A stretch of DNA of 54,006 bases from Frankia canadensis (GTDB lineage: Bacteria > Actinomycetota > Actinomycetes > Frankiales > Frankiaceae), in assembly GCF_900197875.1 (NCBI RefSeq), contig NZ_FZMO01000113.1, positions 1-54,006 of the forward strand, read 5' to 3'. Position 1 is the first letter of the stretch; every line of letters begins with the position of its first letter. This document shows, piece by piece, positions 24,543 through 33,330 of this stretch. The notes below the pieces were generated by a model. That model had not been told where the DNA came from and searched no databases. It saw nothing but the letters and a program-made list of their open reading frames with translations. The position numbers and the translations under genes were made by a program.

Positions 24543-25529
24543 GTGGCTGACGACTACGAGTCCATGCTGCTCGCCGCGCTGGCCAGCACCATCCCGGCGC
24601 CCGGCGGCGCCGATGTCCCGAGCCTGGGTGACGGTTCGGGTATGGGCGGCCAGTCTGCCCCGCCCGGGCCGCCGCCGGTCGGCGCGCTGCTGGCGGCGGC
24701 GCGGGCCAGCCGACCTCCGGTGCCCGAGGTTCCCGCGTTCGCCGCCTCCTTCCGCGCCGCCGCGGGCATGCTCGACGCGGTGCTGGCAGGCGTCGACCCC
24801 GCGCGTCTGACCCGTCCCAGCCCGGTCCTGGACTGGTCTCTCGGCGACCTCGTCACCCACCTGGCCGCCGGCTACGCGCAGCTGACCTGCGCGCTCGGAG
24901 CCCCGACGGAACTCCCGGTGGCCGCCGAGGCGGACCTCGAGAGCGCGACCCGCGCGGTGCTGGCCTGGACCGCCGCCGAGCGCACCCTGCCCGAGCGGCG
25001 AGCTCTGTGGTGGGATGCCGTCACCACGCTCGCCGCCGCGTTGCGTGCGCCGTCCGCGTTCCCGGACCGGGTCCTGCAGGTGGCGGGCCATACGATGCCG
25101 GTCGCCGGGCACGTGGTGACGCGAGCCTTCGAGACGTGGATCCACGCGCGGGACATCGCGCTGGGCACGGGGATGCGCCTGCCCGACCCCGCCGGCGAGG
25201 TCATCGGCCCCATGGCCGACCTCGCGGCGCGCACACTCGCCGGTCTCGCCGCCCGGAGCCCCACGCGTGGCCAGGCGGGCACCGTGGCGCTGGCGCTGAC
25301 CGGTCCCGGCGGGGGGTCCTGGCTGGTGCGGTTGGGGGCGCCGGCACCGAGCGGCGGGATCGAGGCGGCCGGCGACGGTGTCGACGCCGAGCTGACCGTC
25401 GACACGGTCGCGTTCTGCCTTCTCGTCAGCGACCGGATCGCCAGGCCCGACCTGGACGTCGTCGTCGATGGCGACGTGGCTCTGGCCGAGGACCTGCTCG
25501 CCCTCGCGCCGGCCCTGAGCGGACCCTGA
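24543..25529 (+). CDS. MDMPI/DinB-like protein, probable anti-sigma partner without zinc finger
   Basis: 328 aa. Residues about 65-328 align with the MDMPI-like half of the protein at 20274: LDWSLGDLVTHLAAGYAQL, TRAFETWIHARDIALGTGM, GPGGGSWLVR, and the shared end LLALAPALSGP. The N-terminal 60 residues lack the HxxxCxxC zinc motif and are low-complexity, so it has lost or never had the classical ZAS anti-sigma fold. GTG 24543 is 3 bp after the ECF sigma stop, so co-translation is certain in practice. It could control its sigma factor by another surface or act as a thiol-dependent enzyme. Confidence 0.85.
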   Translation: MADDYESMLLAALASTIPAPGGADVPSLGDGSGMGGQSAPPGPPPVGALLAAARASRPPVPEVPAFAASFRAAAGMLDAVLAGVDPARLTRPSPVLDWSLGDLVTHLAAGYAQLTCALGAPTELPVAAEADLESATRAVLAWTAAERTLPERRALWWDAVTTLAAALRAPSAFPDRVLQVAGHTMPVAGHVVTRAFETWIHARDIALGTGMRLPDPAGEVIGPMADLAARTLAGLAARSPTRGQAGTVALALTGPGGGSWLVRLGAPAPSGGIEAAGDGVDAELTVDTVAFCLLVSDRIARPDLDVVVDGDVALAEDLLALAPALSGP

Positions 25530-25651
25530 CCTGGACCCAGGTCACCGTGCCGGGGGCAGGTGACAGTCATTCGCGGCATGGACGACCTCGATCAGCGGAT
25601 TCGCCCGCGCGGCCACCTCGGACCCGGGGCATCCGGTCCGCGGTGCGATGA

Positions 25652-26311
25652 TCAGCGGCGCAGGGCGCGGCGGGCCAGCCAGCTGCCGAGGAACTGCCCG
25701 GCCTGCACGAGGACGACGATGGTCGCGACGGAGATGTAGACGATCGGCCAGTTGTACCGCTGGGAGCCGTAGGTGATGGCGAAGTCGCCCAGCCCGCCGC
25801 CGCCGAACAGTCCGGCCTGCGCGGACATGTCGACGACGGCGACGAAGATGAACGTGTAGCCGAGGATCAGCGGTCCGAGCGCCTCGGGGATCAGCACGGT
25901 CAGCAGAATGCTGATCGGCCGCGCCCCCGCGGCGCGGGCGGCCTCGACGACGCCCGGTTCCACGGTGAGCAGGTTCTGCTCCACGATCCGGCTGATCGCG
26001 AACGCGGCCGACAGTGACAGCGCGAACGTGACCGCGTTGGTGCCGATGGTCGTGCCGATGGTGTGCAGCATGAGCGGCTGGATCGCCGTCAGGAAGATGA
26101 CGAAGGGAATCGGGCGCACCACGTTCACCAGCACGTTGACGATCAGGAACGCGGCGCGGTTCGCGAACAGGTTGCCCGCCCGGGTCGCGTACAGCACCAG
26201 GCCGAGAACCAGGCCAAGCGCGCCGCCGGCCACCACGGAGATCGACACGATGAACAGGGTCTGCCGAATGGCCTCCCGGTAGACCGCCAGGTTGTCGAGA
26301 AACTCATGCAT
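25652..26311 (-). CDS. metI: Methionine-type ABC transporter permease
   Basis: A 219-aa permease with about five membrane spans and the MetI signature: EAIRQTLFIVSISVVAGGALGLVLGL, NVLVNVVRPIPFVIFL, EAARAAGARPISILLTVLIPEA (EAA loop), GGGGLGDFAITYG. The start is ATG 26311, whose next codon region contains the ATPase stop (ATGCATGA), giving an 8-bp overlap. Last gene of metQ-metN-metI. The role is import of D/L-methionine or a related sulfur amino acid, from family. Confidence 0.9.
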   Translation of the reverse strand: MHEFLDNLAVYREAIRQTLFIVSISVVAGGALGLVLGLVLYATRAGNLFANRAAFLIVNVLVNVVRPIPFVIFLTAIQPLMLHTIGTTIGTNAVTFALSLSAAFAISRIVEQNLLTVEPGVVEAARAAGARPISILLTVLIPEALGPLILGYTFIFVAVVDMSAQAGLFGGGGLGDFAITYGSQRYNWPIVYISVATIVVLVQAGQFLGSWLARRALRR

Positions 26312-27416
26312 TCCCGGCCGGCTCCTCCACGACGTCGACGCCGTCCGCGCGCAGCGCCGCGAGCGCGGCATCCACCGCCGCGTCCGCGCCGCTGAGCTCG
26401 AAGGTCAGGCTGCCCGCGGGCCGGCCCTGGAGCTCACGGATGCCACCGAAGACGACCTCCGCGGCCACCTGGTGTGCCAGGAAGACGTGTGCCAGGCCGG
26501 GCCGGGCGCCGCCCCGCTCCTCTGCCCGTTCGCCCTCCCCGTCCCCCTCCCGCACGCGCACCGTCACCAGCCGGCCGCCGCCTGGCCCGGACCGCAGCCG
26601 GGCCAGCGTTGCCGGCGAAGGCCGTTCCCGCAGGTCGGTGCCGATGAGGCGGGCCGCGGCCGTCGTCCGCGGGCGGGTGAAGACGTCGTAGACGGTGCCG
26701 GTCTCCACCACCCGCCCGACGTCGAGGACCGCCACCCGGTCGGCGAGGGAGCGGATGACGTCGAGCTCATGGGAGACGATCACGATCGTGACGCCGAGCT
26801 CGCGGTTGACCTGGCCAAGTAGCGCCAGCACCTCCCCGGTGGTCTCGGGGTCGAGCGCGCTGGTCGCCTCGTCGACGAGCAGCAGCGACGGCTCGGTGGC
26901 CAGGGCACGGGCGATGCCCACCCGCTGTTTCTGACCGCCGGAGAGCCGTTCGGGATGGTCGTGGGCACGATCGAGCAGCCCGACGAAGGCCAGCAGCCGC
27001 GCCACCCGGCGGTCGCGCTCGGGCTGACCGACCCCGGCGACCTTCAGCGGGTAGGCGACGTTGCCGGCGACGGTCCGCGACCGGAAGAGGTTGAACTGCT
27101 GAAAGATCATCCCGGTGTCGCCTCGCGCCTCCCGCCGGCCCCGCTCGTTCAGCGCGCCAAGCTCGCGCTCCCCGAGGTACACCCGGCCCGAGGTGGGCGT
27201 CTCCAGACCGTTGATCAGTCGCAGCAGCGTGCTCTTGCCGGCCCCGGAGGAGCCGATGACGCCGAACACCTCGCCGCGGCGAACCTCGAGGCTGACGTCG
27301 TCGAGCACCACCACCGGCGCGGCGCGCCGCCCCCGGCCCGGGAACGTCTTCCCGACCCGCTCCAGCCGAACATGGATCTCCGCCCGCGCATCGGCAGGCT
27401 CGGCGGGGACCGACAT
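26304..27416 (-). CDS. metN: Methionine-type ABC transporter, ATP-binding protein
   Basis: A 370-aa ABC ATPase. Walker A GSSGAGKST (about 56-64), signature LSGGQKQR, Walker B LLLVDEATSALDP and H-loop SHELDV. A C-terminal NIL/ACT-like domain (about 275-360: GSLTFELSGADAAVDAALAAL) is diagnostic of MetN; in the known systems it binds methionine and inhibits transport. Between them is a Glu/Gly-rich insert (REGDGEGERAEERGG). It lies 12 bp downstream of the binding-protein gene and overlaps the permease gene. Confidence 0.92.
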   Translation of the reverse strand: MSVPAEPADARAEIHVRLERVGKTFPGRGRRAAPVVVLDDVSLEVRRGEVFGVIGSSGAGKSTLLRLINGLETPTSGRVYLGERELGALNERGRREARGDTGMIFQQFNLFRSRTVAGNVAYPLKVAGVGQPERDRRVARLLAFVGLLDRAHDHPERLSGGQKQRVGIARALATEPSLLLVDEATSALDPETTGEVLALLGQVNRELGVTIVIVSHELDVIRSLADRVAVLDVGRVVETGTVYDVFTRPRTTAAARLIGTDLRERPSPATLARLRSGPGGGRLVTVRVREGDGEGERAEERGGARPGLAHVFLAHQVAAEVVFGGIRELQGRPAGSLTFELSGADAAVDAALAALRADGVDVVEEPAGNA

Positions 27417-27427
27417 CGGCGCCGCGC

Positions 27428-28396
27428 CTAGCCTCGCGCCGCTGCGGCCTGCTTCTCCACGGTCGCGAGTTCCGCCTGGAGCCGCGGGGCGGGCACCGTG
27501 CGGAACACCGCGACACCCCCGTTGGCCTTCTGCACCCCCGCCTCCACCGACGGGTCGTGGTAGAGCGCGGCGAGGGCCAGGTAGGTCTCGTCGTTCTTGT
27601 CCTCGTCGCGGGCGACGAAGATGTTCACGTACGGCGCCGCGCTGGCGCCGGCCGGGTCGTCCTGGTAGATCGCGCCCGATCGCGGCAGCTTGGCGCTGGT
27701 CGCGTAGTTGTTGTTGACGATGGCCGCGGCGACGGAGCCGCTCTGCAGCGCGCCCGCGGTCTGCGCGGCGTCCAGCGTCACCACGGTGACCTTGTGCGTC
27801 TCGATGTCGCGGGTGGTGGAGAAGGCCGAGCCGCCGTCCTTCAGCGTCAGCAGGCCGGCCGACTGCAGAACGAGCAGGCCGCGCGCCTCGTTGATCGCGT
27901 CGTTCGGGACCGCCACCTTCGCGTCGGCGGGCAGCGCCGAGGGCCTGTCGTACTTCAGCGCGTACAGCGGCAGCGGATAGACGGCGGTGGCGCCGATCGG
28001 GCGCAGGGTGTCATGCGCGGTGGCGTTGTAGTTCGCCAGGTACTGGATGTGCTGGAACTGGTTGAGGTCGAGCTGCTTTTCCCTCAGCGCCGGATTGGGC
28101 TGACTGTAGTCGTTGAAGTTGACGTACTTCACCGTGACGTCCAGCCGCTTCTTCGCGAGGTCGGCGAACGTCTTCCAGTACGGCTCGGACGCGTCGACGA
28201 CGCCGATGCGCACCGTCTTCGATCCGCTCGAGCCGCCGGTGAAGGCCAGAACCAGACCGACCACCAGCGCCGCGACCAGCACGACGGCGGCGGAGACGAT
28301 CCAGGGCAGGCGCCGTCGACCCGAACCGCTCGGTGGCAGAACCGGATCGACCGGAGCCTCACGCGGATTGTTCTCACCCGCGGACGACGCGGACAT
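27428..28396 (-). CDS. metQ: Methionine-type ABC transporter, membrane-anchored binding protein
   Basis: About 322 aa from ATG 28396 with GGAGGA directly upstream. NlpA/MetQ family blocks are VRIGVVDASEPYWKTFADLAKK, VKYVNFNDYSQPNPALREKQLDLNQFQHIQYL, VAVPNDAINEARGLLVLQSAGLL, and NNNYATSAKL. Unlike most MetQ proteins there is no lipobox cysteine; a long proline-rich cytoplasmic tail precedes one uncleaved membrane span (WIVSAAVVLVAALVVGLVLAF). First gene of the metQNI operon. Confidence 0.9.
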   Translation of the reverse strand: MSASSAGENNPREAPVDPVLPPSGSGRRRLPWIVSAAVVLVAALVVGLVLAFTGGSSGSKTVRIGVVDASEPYWKTFADLAKKRLDVTVKYVNFNDYSQPNPALREKQLDLNQFQHIQYLANYNATAHDTLRPIGATAVYPLPLYALKYDRPSALPADAKVAVPNDAINEARGLLVLQSAGLLTLKDGGSAFSTTRDIETHKVTVVTLDAAQTAGALQSGSVAAAIVNNNYATSAKLPRSGAIYQDDPAGASAAPYVNIFVARDEDKNDETYLALAALYHDPSVEAGVQKANGGVAVFRTVPAPRLQAELATVEKQAAAARG

Positions 28397-28751
28397 GACT
28401 CCTCCAGAACGCTCAGGAGCACGACACGGCACAGCGACACAGCGACACAGCGACACAGCGGGCTCGCCGGGCGCGGGGCGCGGCTCGCGGTGGCCTGCGG
28501 CGGGCGTGCGACAACGAGGTCGGCGAAACGCCGTCACCGAAGGACGGAAACCCTCGGTGGGCAGGGGCGACGCGGAGGCGTCAACGACACAGGCAGCTGG
28601 CGACCCGAACGTGATCGACCGGGCGTCGACTCGTCAGCAGAGCTGCATGCACGGAACAGACCTTAGCAGGTCGAATCCGGCGGAGAATCCGAATTTCCAG
28701 GACATCGCGGCGCACCGGAACAATGTTTCGCGAGGGTTGCAGCCGGAATGG
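28397..28751. other. Untranslated or intergenic region upstream of metQ
   Basis: No gene is supported. It contains a four-copy 8-bp tandem repeat (CACAGCGA, about 28437-28465) and an imperfect hairpin (CACCGAAGG with CCCTCGGTG) near 28540-28565. I looked for SAM riboswitch cores on the minus strand and did not find a convincing one. Confidence 0.35.
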
Positions 28752-29537
28752 TCAGCGCACAACAGGCCCCGACGGTGCCACAACCAGGATGGCGGTCTCG
28801 GCCTGGCCGGTCGGGTGCAGCAGATGGGCTGCCGCGGGTTCGCCGGCCAGGTCGAGGTGCGGGCGGCCGAAGGCGCCGATGCCCCGGCAGTTCCACAGCG
28901 GTTCCAGCATCGGATGGTCAGCGCGCAGGAGCGCGCTGATCTCGGCGATGCGCGGGTCGCCGGCGTGCAGGTCGGCCGCCATGCGGAACTGGCGCGCGAC
29001 CGACCGCAGCAGCCCGGTCGTTCCCGGCGCGTGGGCGAGTAGGCCGAGCACATGCCGGCGCGCCGGTTCATGCTCGGACGGGTCACCCAGCAGCTGCTCC
29101 CAGGACGCGTTGGTGGCGAGGACGTCGAGCCGGTGGTCGAGCAGGGCGGCGGGGCCGCCGGGCCAGCTCGTCACGAGCGATTCCAGGTCGCGCAGCTGCT
29201 CGCCCGGCGGGGTGAGCGCCGGCGGCTCGGGCGCGCTGAGCCGGCTCAGGTGCCGCCGGCCTGCCCCGTCGAGCCCGAGGACGCGGCCGACGGCGTCGAG
29301 GACCTGCCGGGACGCCGCCACCCGGCCCTGTTCCAGGCCGGTGTACCAGGTGAGGCTGACCCCGGCCAGCGCGGCGAGTTCCTCCCGGCGCAGTCCGGCG
29401 ACGCGGCGGCGCTCTCCGGTGGGCAGTCCGACGCTGGCCGGTTCGATCAGCGCCCGGTAGGCCCGCAGGCAGGCGCCGAGCTCGCGACGCCGGGCGGCCA
29501 CCGCGGCGCCGTCGGGTGTCACTCCCACTGCCACCAT
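28752..29537 (-). CDS. MmyB-like XRE-family regulator
   Basis: 261 aa. N-terminal helix-turn-helix (LRREELAALAGVSLTWYTGLEQGR, about 48-71) followed by an MmyB-type ligand-binding domain (LDVLATNASWEQLLGD, FRMAADLHAGDPRIAEI, HLDLAGEPAAAHLLHPTGQ). The C-terminal domain of this family resembles a PAS fold that binds fatty acids in solved structures. It is divergent from the LLM oxidoreductase gene at 29585; such regulators usually control the neighbouring oxidoreductase. Confidence 0.92.
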   Translation of the reverse strand: MVAVGVTPDGAAVAARRRELGACLRAYRALIEPASVGLPTGERRRVAGLRREELAALAGVSLTWYTGLEQGRVAASRQVLDAVGRVLGLDGAGRRHLSRLSAPEPPALTPPGEQLRDLESLVTSWPGGPAALLDHRLDVLATNASWEQLLGDPSEHEPARRHVLGLLAHAPGTTGLLRSVARQFRMAADLHAGDPRIAEISALLRADHPMLEPLWNCRGIGAFGRPHLDLAGEPAAAHLLHPTGQAETAILVVAPSGPVVR

Positions 29538-29584
29538 CTACAGACTCCTGGTTCGTGTGCCCGGCAACGGCGATGCTCGGCGCC

Positions 29585-30520
29585 ATGATCCGTATCGGTG
29601 TCAACCTCGCCGCCGGCCTGGGCACTCCCGGGACCGGCAACCTCGTGGACGATCTCACGGGCGTCGCGCGGACGATCGCGGCTGCCGGCGTGCGTACCGT
29701 CTGGCTGCCGCAGGGCTACGGGTACGACGCGCTGGGCGTGCTGACGGCGATCGCCCGGCAGGTGCCCGACATCGAGCTCGGCACCTCGGTCGTCGTCGTG
29801 CAGCCGCGTCATCCGCGGGTGCTGGCCGCGCAGGCGCTGACCGCGCAGGCGGCGGCGCACGGACGTCTCACCCTCGGGCTCGGGGTCAGCCATCCGGGCC
29901 TGCTGGAGGTCTACGGCCAGCCGTTCCACCGGCCGGTCGCCGCGCTGCGCACGCATCTCGACACGCTGCTGCCGATCCTGGCCGGGCGCCGCGTCCCGGG
30001 TGCCTCCGGGCCGGGATCGGACGCCGCCGACAGCGCCGTGCCCGGCGCGACGGATCGGGTTCCGGTTCTGCTCGGCGCGCTCGGCCCCGCGATGCTGCGG
30101 CTGGCCGGGGAACGGGCGCAGGGGACGATCACCTTCCTGGCCGGGCCGCGCACCATCGGCGAGCACGTCGTTCCGCTGATCAGCGCCGCGGCGCGGGAAG
30201 CAGGTCGGCCGGCGCCGAGGGTGGTCGTCGGGCTTCCGGTGGTGGTGACGTCCACGCCGGACCGAATCCGCGCCGAGTTGAACGCCGCCTACGGTGATCT
30301 CGCCCGGCTACCGTCCTACCGTGCGGCGCTGGACCGGGACGGCCTCGCCGAACCGGGGGCGATCGCCGTCGCCGGCGACGAGGACACCGTCGTCGACCAG
30401 CTGGCGGCCTACGCCACGCTCGGCGCCACCGACGCGCTGGTCAGTCTCGTCGGCACGGCGGCCGAACGCGCCCGGACGCTGCGCCTCCTCGGCGCCGTCG
30501 GATCGACGCCGCACGCCTGA
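29585..30520 (+). CDS. LLM-class (F420-type) oxidoreductase
   Basis: 311 aa, luciferase-like TIM barrel. MIRIGVNLAAGLGTPGTGNLVDDL, TVWLPQGYGYDAL, TSVVVVQPRHPRVLAAQALT, GRLTLGLGVSHPGLLEVYGQPFHRP and GDEDTVVDQLAAYATLGATD match actinobacterial F420-dependent LLM enzymes. Cofactor assignment (F420 rather than FMN) is from family resemblance. ATG 29585 is preferred; ATG 29573 adds four residues. Substrate unknown. It is divergent from the MmyB-like regulator. Confidence 0.88.
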   Translation: MIRIGVNLAAGLGTPGTGNLVDDLTGVARTIAAAGVRTVWLPQGYGYDALGVLTAIARQVPDIELGTSVVVVQPRHPRVLAAQALTAQAAAHGRLTLGLGVSHPGLLEVYGQPFHRPVAALRTHLDTLLPILAGRRVPGASGPGSDAADSAVPGATDRVPVLLGALGPAMLRLAGERAQGTITFLAGPRTIGEHVVPLISAAAREAGRPAPRVVVGLPVVVTSTPDRIRAELNAAYGDLARLPSYRAALDRDGLAEPGAIAVAGDEDTVVDQLAAYATLGATDALVSLVGTAAERARTLRLLGAVGSTPHA

Positions 30521-30592
30521 TGTCCCCGGATCCGGGTTGACGTGGACGTGGACGCGATGTCCGACGTGGACGTCGGCCGCTGGCGCCTGGCA

Positions 30593-31966
30593 TCAGCGGG
30601 AGGTGCCCTCGGTCGCCGGGTGGGGGCTCGACCAGCGGCTGGGCGGGCGGGGCAGGCCGAGGGTGTCGCGCAGGGTGCGGCCGGGGTAGTCGGTACGGAA
30701 CAGGCCGCGGCGGCGCAGTTCGGGGATCACCTGGGTGGCGAAGTCGTCGAGGGGGTCGGGCAGGTAGGGGAAGATGACGTTGAAGCCGTCGGCGGCACGT
30801 CCGGTGAACCACTCCTCGATGTGGTCGGCGATGGACTGGGCCGTACCGGTGATCGTGCGCGTGTCGCGGGCGAGCTGGGCGGCCAGCTGGCGGATGGTCA
30901 GCCCCTCGTCGCGGGCCCGGTGCAGCAGGTGTGCCTGGGCGCTCTGGCTCTGGTTGGACAGCGGCAGCTCGGGCAACGGGCCGTCGAGTGGGTGCGACGC
31001 CAGGTCCACGCCACCCAGCCAGTAGGCGAGGTCGGCGAGGGCGACCCGCGGGTCGAGCAGTGCGCTGAGCCGGTCGAGCCGGTCCTCGGCCTCCGCCTTC
31101 GTCGCACCGACCAGCACCGACAGGCCTGGCAGGACGATGACCTGGTCCGGGTCCCGGCCGGCGGCGGCGGCGCGTGCCTTGAGGTCGGCGTAGAACGCCT
31201 GCGCGCCGGCAAGGTCCGGGTGGTGGGTGAACACGACGTCGGCGACGGAGGCGGCCAGGGACACGCCGGTGTCGGACGAGCCGGCCTGCACGATCACCGG
31301 ACGGCCCTGCGGCGGGCGCGCGATGTTCAGCGGCCCGCGCACGCGGAAGTGCCTGCCCTGGTGGTCCAGCCAGTGCAGCTTCGTCTCGTCGAAGTACAGC
31401 CCGCCGTGCTGGTCGTGCAGGAAGGCGTCGTCGTCGAAGCTGTCCCACAGGCCGGTGACGACGTCGAAGAACTCGGCGGCACGTTCGTAGCGGACCTCGT
31501 GGTCGACGTGGCGGTCCAGGCCGAAGTTGCGCGCCTCGGCGTCGTTGAGGGAGGTGACGAGGTTCCAGCCGATCCGCCCGCCGCTGAGATGGTCGAGGGA
31601 GGCGAACGTGCGGGCCAGGTGGTAGGGCTCGGTGTAGGTGGTCGACGCGGTGGCGATCAGGCCGATGTGGCTGGTGGCGGTCGCCAGGGCGGCGAGCAGC
31701 GTCGTCGGTTCGAAGGAGTCGTTGACGACGCTGACCCGGCGCAGCACCTCCTGGTCGGCGAACGGCACGCCGACGAGGTCGGCGAAGAAGATCGCGTCGA
31801 ACCGGGCCCGCTCCGCCGTGCGCGCCAGCTCGACGACGTGGCGGATGTTCACGCCCGCGTCCGCGACGCTGTCCGGGTGCCGCCACGCGGCGAGGAACTC
31901 CCCCGGCGGCTTGAGAAAGGCGTTCAGGTGCAGCTCGCGCCGCGCGGCCGGCCGTGACGCGCTCAC
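30593..31966 (-). CDS. FMN-dependent monooxygenase, NtaA/SnaA/DszA family (second copy)
   Basis: 457 aa. Family blocks: LHLNAFLKPPGEFLAAWRHPDS, FDAIFFADLVGVP, SHIGLIATASTTYTEPYHLAR, SLDHLSGGRIGWNLVTS, ERAAEFFDVVTGLWDSFDDDAF, GPLNIARPPQGRPVIVQAGSSDTG, PYLPDPLDDFATQVIPELRRRG. These enzymes use FMNH2 from a separate reductase to oxidise organosulfur or amino-polycarboxylate compounds. GTG 31966 overlaps the stop of the preceding paralogue by 4 bp. Last gene of a three-gene operon; a small hairpin at 30561-30576 lies after the stop. Confidence 0.92.
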   Translation of the reverse strand: MSASRPAARRELHLNAFLKPPGEFLAAWRHPDSVADAGVNIRHVVELARTAERARFDAIFFADLVGVPFADQEVLRRVSVVNDSFEPTTLLAALATATSHIGLIATASTTYTEPYHLARTFASLDHLSGGRIGWNLVTSLNDAEARNFGLDRHVDHEVRYERAAEFFDVVTGLWDSFDDDAFLHDQHGGLYFDETKLHWLDHQGRHFRVRGPLNIARPPQGRPVIVQAGSSDTGVSLAASVADVVFTHHPDLAGAQAFYADLKARAAAAGRDPDQVIVLPGLSVLVGATKAEAEDRLDRLSALLDPRVALADLAYWLGGVDLASHPLDGPLPELPLSNQSQSAQAHLLHRARDEGLTIRQLAAQLARDTRTITGTAQSIADHIEEWFTGRAADGFNVIFPYLPDPLDDFATQVIPELRRRGLFRTDYPGRTLRDTLGLPRPPSRWSSPHPATEGTSR

Positions 31967-33330
31967 CGCCCGGCCACCTCGGCGGCGCAGGGCCGGGAGG
32001 GTCCGGCGGGGCGGCCTGAGGGGCGTCGCAGGCCCAGGTGACCGCGCAGTGTCGTCTCCTCGTACTCGTGGCGGACCAGGCCGCGGCGGCGCAGTTCCGG
32101 GATGACCTGGTCGACGAAGTCCTCCGCCGAGCCGGGCAGGTAGGGGAAGCTGACGTTGAACCCGTCGGCGGCGCGTCCCCGGAACCAGGTCTCGAGGTGG
32201 TCGGCGACCGACTCCGGGGTGCCGACGACCGACGAGACGGCGGCGAAGCGCAGCGCCAGCTGGCGGATGGTCAGGTTCTCCCGGCGGGCGAGGTCCAGCA
32301 TGAGCTGCTGGCGGCTCCTGCTGCGGTTGGTGACGCCGATGGCGGGCAGCGGCCCGTCGAGGGGGACGCCGCTGAGGTCGAGGTCGCCGATGTTGTCCTG
32401 CACGAGCCGGCGGGCGACGTCGTCGTGGATGAGGTCCTGCAGCTCCTCGAGCCGGGCCCGCGCGGCCGCCTCGCTGCTCGCCACGTACGGCGCGAGCACC
32501 GGCCAGACCAGCACGTCGTCGGGGCCTCGGCCGTGCGCCGCCGCGCGTGCCTTCACGTCCCGGTAGAACCCCTGGGCGCCGGCCAGGGACGTCTGGGCGG
32601 TGAAGACGACCTCGCCGTGGCGGGCGGCGAAGTCCCGGCCGGTCTGCGAGGACCCGGCCTGGAACAGCACCGGGTGGCCCTGCGGCGGCCGGGAGATGTT
32701 CAGCGGCCCGCGAACCCGGAAGTGCTCGCCCTCGTGGTGGGGCGTGCGCAGCCCGGCGGGGTCGTAGTAGCTGCCGGCGGCCTTGTCGCGGACGACCGCG
32801 CCGTCGGCGAAGCTGTCCCACAGCGCCCGCACGACGTCGACGAACTCGTCCGCCCGCCGGTAGCGCAGGGTGTGGTCGAGGTGGGTGTCGCGGCCGAAGT
32901 TGCCGGCCTCCAGCGGGACGACGGACGTCACGATGTTCCAGCCGGCTCGCCCGGCGGAGAGGTGATCGAGGGAGGCGAACCTGCGCGCGACGTGGTACGG
33001 CTCGTTGTAGGTGGTCGTCGCGGTCGCGACCAGGCCGATCCGCTCGGTCACGGTCGACAGGGCCGCGAGCAGGGTGAGCGGTTCGAAGTGCTCCGCGCGG
33101 GCGGTGCGACGCAGCGAGTCGAGGTCGTGGCCCCAGATCGCGACGACGTCCGCGAGGAACAGCGCGTCGAAGGCGCCGCGTTCGAGGGTCCGCGCGACCC
33201 GGATGTGGTGGTCGAGGTCGAGCTGGCCGTCGGGCCGGGCGAGCGGGTGCCGCCAGCCGGCGATGTGCCCGCCGGAGCCGTGCACCAGCGCCCCAAGCGT
33301 CAGCCGCCGCGGCCGCTCATCCCCGCTCAC
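31963..33330 (-). CDS. FMN-dependent monooxygenase, NtaA/SnaA/DszA family (first copy)
   Basis: 455 aa, a paralogue of the next gene with the same block order (LTLGALVHGSGGHIAGWRHP, FDALFLADVVAIWG, ERIGLVATATTTYNEPYHVAR, SLDHLSAGRAGWNIVTS, GPLNISRPPQGHPVLFQAGSS, PYLPGSAEDFVDQVIPELRRRG). The two probably differ in substrate rather than reaction. GTG 33330 overlaps the stop of the SsuD-like gene and its own stop overlaps the next GTG, so translation of all three is coupled. Desulfurisation of an imported organosulfur compound is the favoured role. Confidence 0.92.
   Translation of the reverse strand: MSGDERPRRLTLGALVHGSGGHIAGWRHPLARPDGQLDLDHHIRVARTLERGAFDALFLADVVAIWGHDLDSLRRTARAEHFEPLTLLAALSTVTERIGLVATATTTYNEPYHVARRFASLDHLSAGRAGWNIVTSVVPLEAGNFGRDTHLDHTLRYRRADEFVDVVRALWDSFADGAVVRDKAAGSYYDPAGLRTPHHEGEHFRVRGPLNISRPPQGHPVLFQAGSSQTGRDFAARHGEVVFTAQTSLAGAQGFYRDVKARAAAHGRGPDDVLVWPVLAPYVASSEAAARARLEELQDLIHDDVARRLVQDNIGDLDLSGVPLDGPLPAIGVTNRSRSRQQLMLDLARRENLTIRQLALRFAAVSSVVGTPESVADHLETWFRGRAADGFNVSFPYLPGSAEDFVDQVIPELRRRGLVRHEYEETTLRGHLGLRRPSGRPAGPSRPCAAEVAGR

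Noticed and set aside
25528-25543. GACCTGG-AC-CCAGGTC palindrome as a terminator
   Set aside because: The two-base loop cannot form a stable RNA hairpin of that size; may be chance or a weak operator.
28397-28700. Possible SAM riboswitch upstream of metQ
   Set aside because: Long leader and one hairpin, but no recognisable SAM-I, SAM-II or SAM-IV core.
30542-31957. Long plus-strand frames opposite the NtaA/SnaA monooxygenases
   Set aside because: Antisense to well-supported enzymes; no domain-like sequence.
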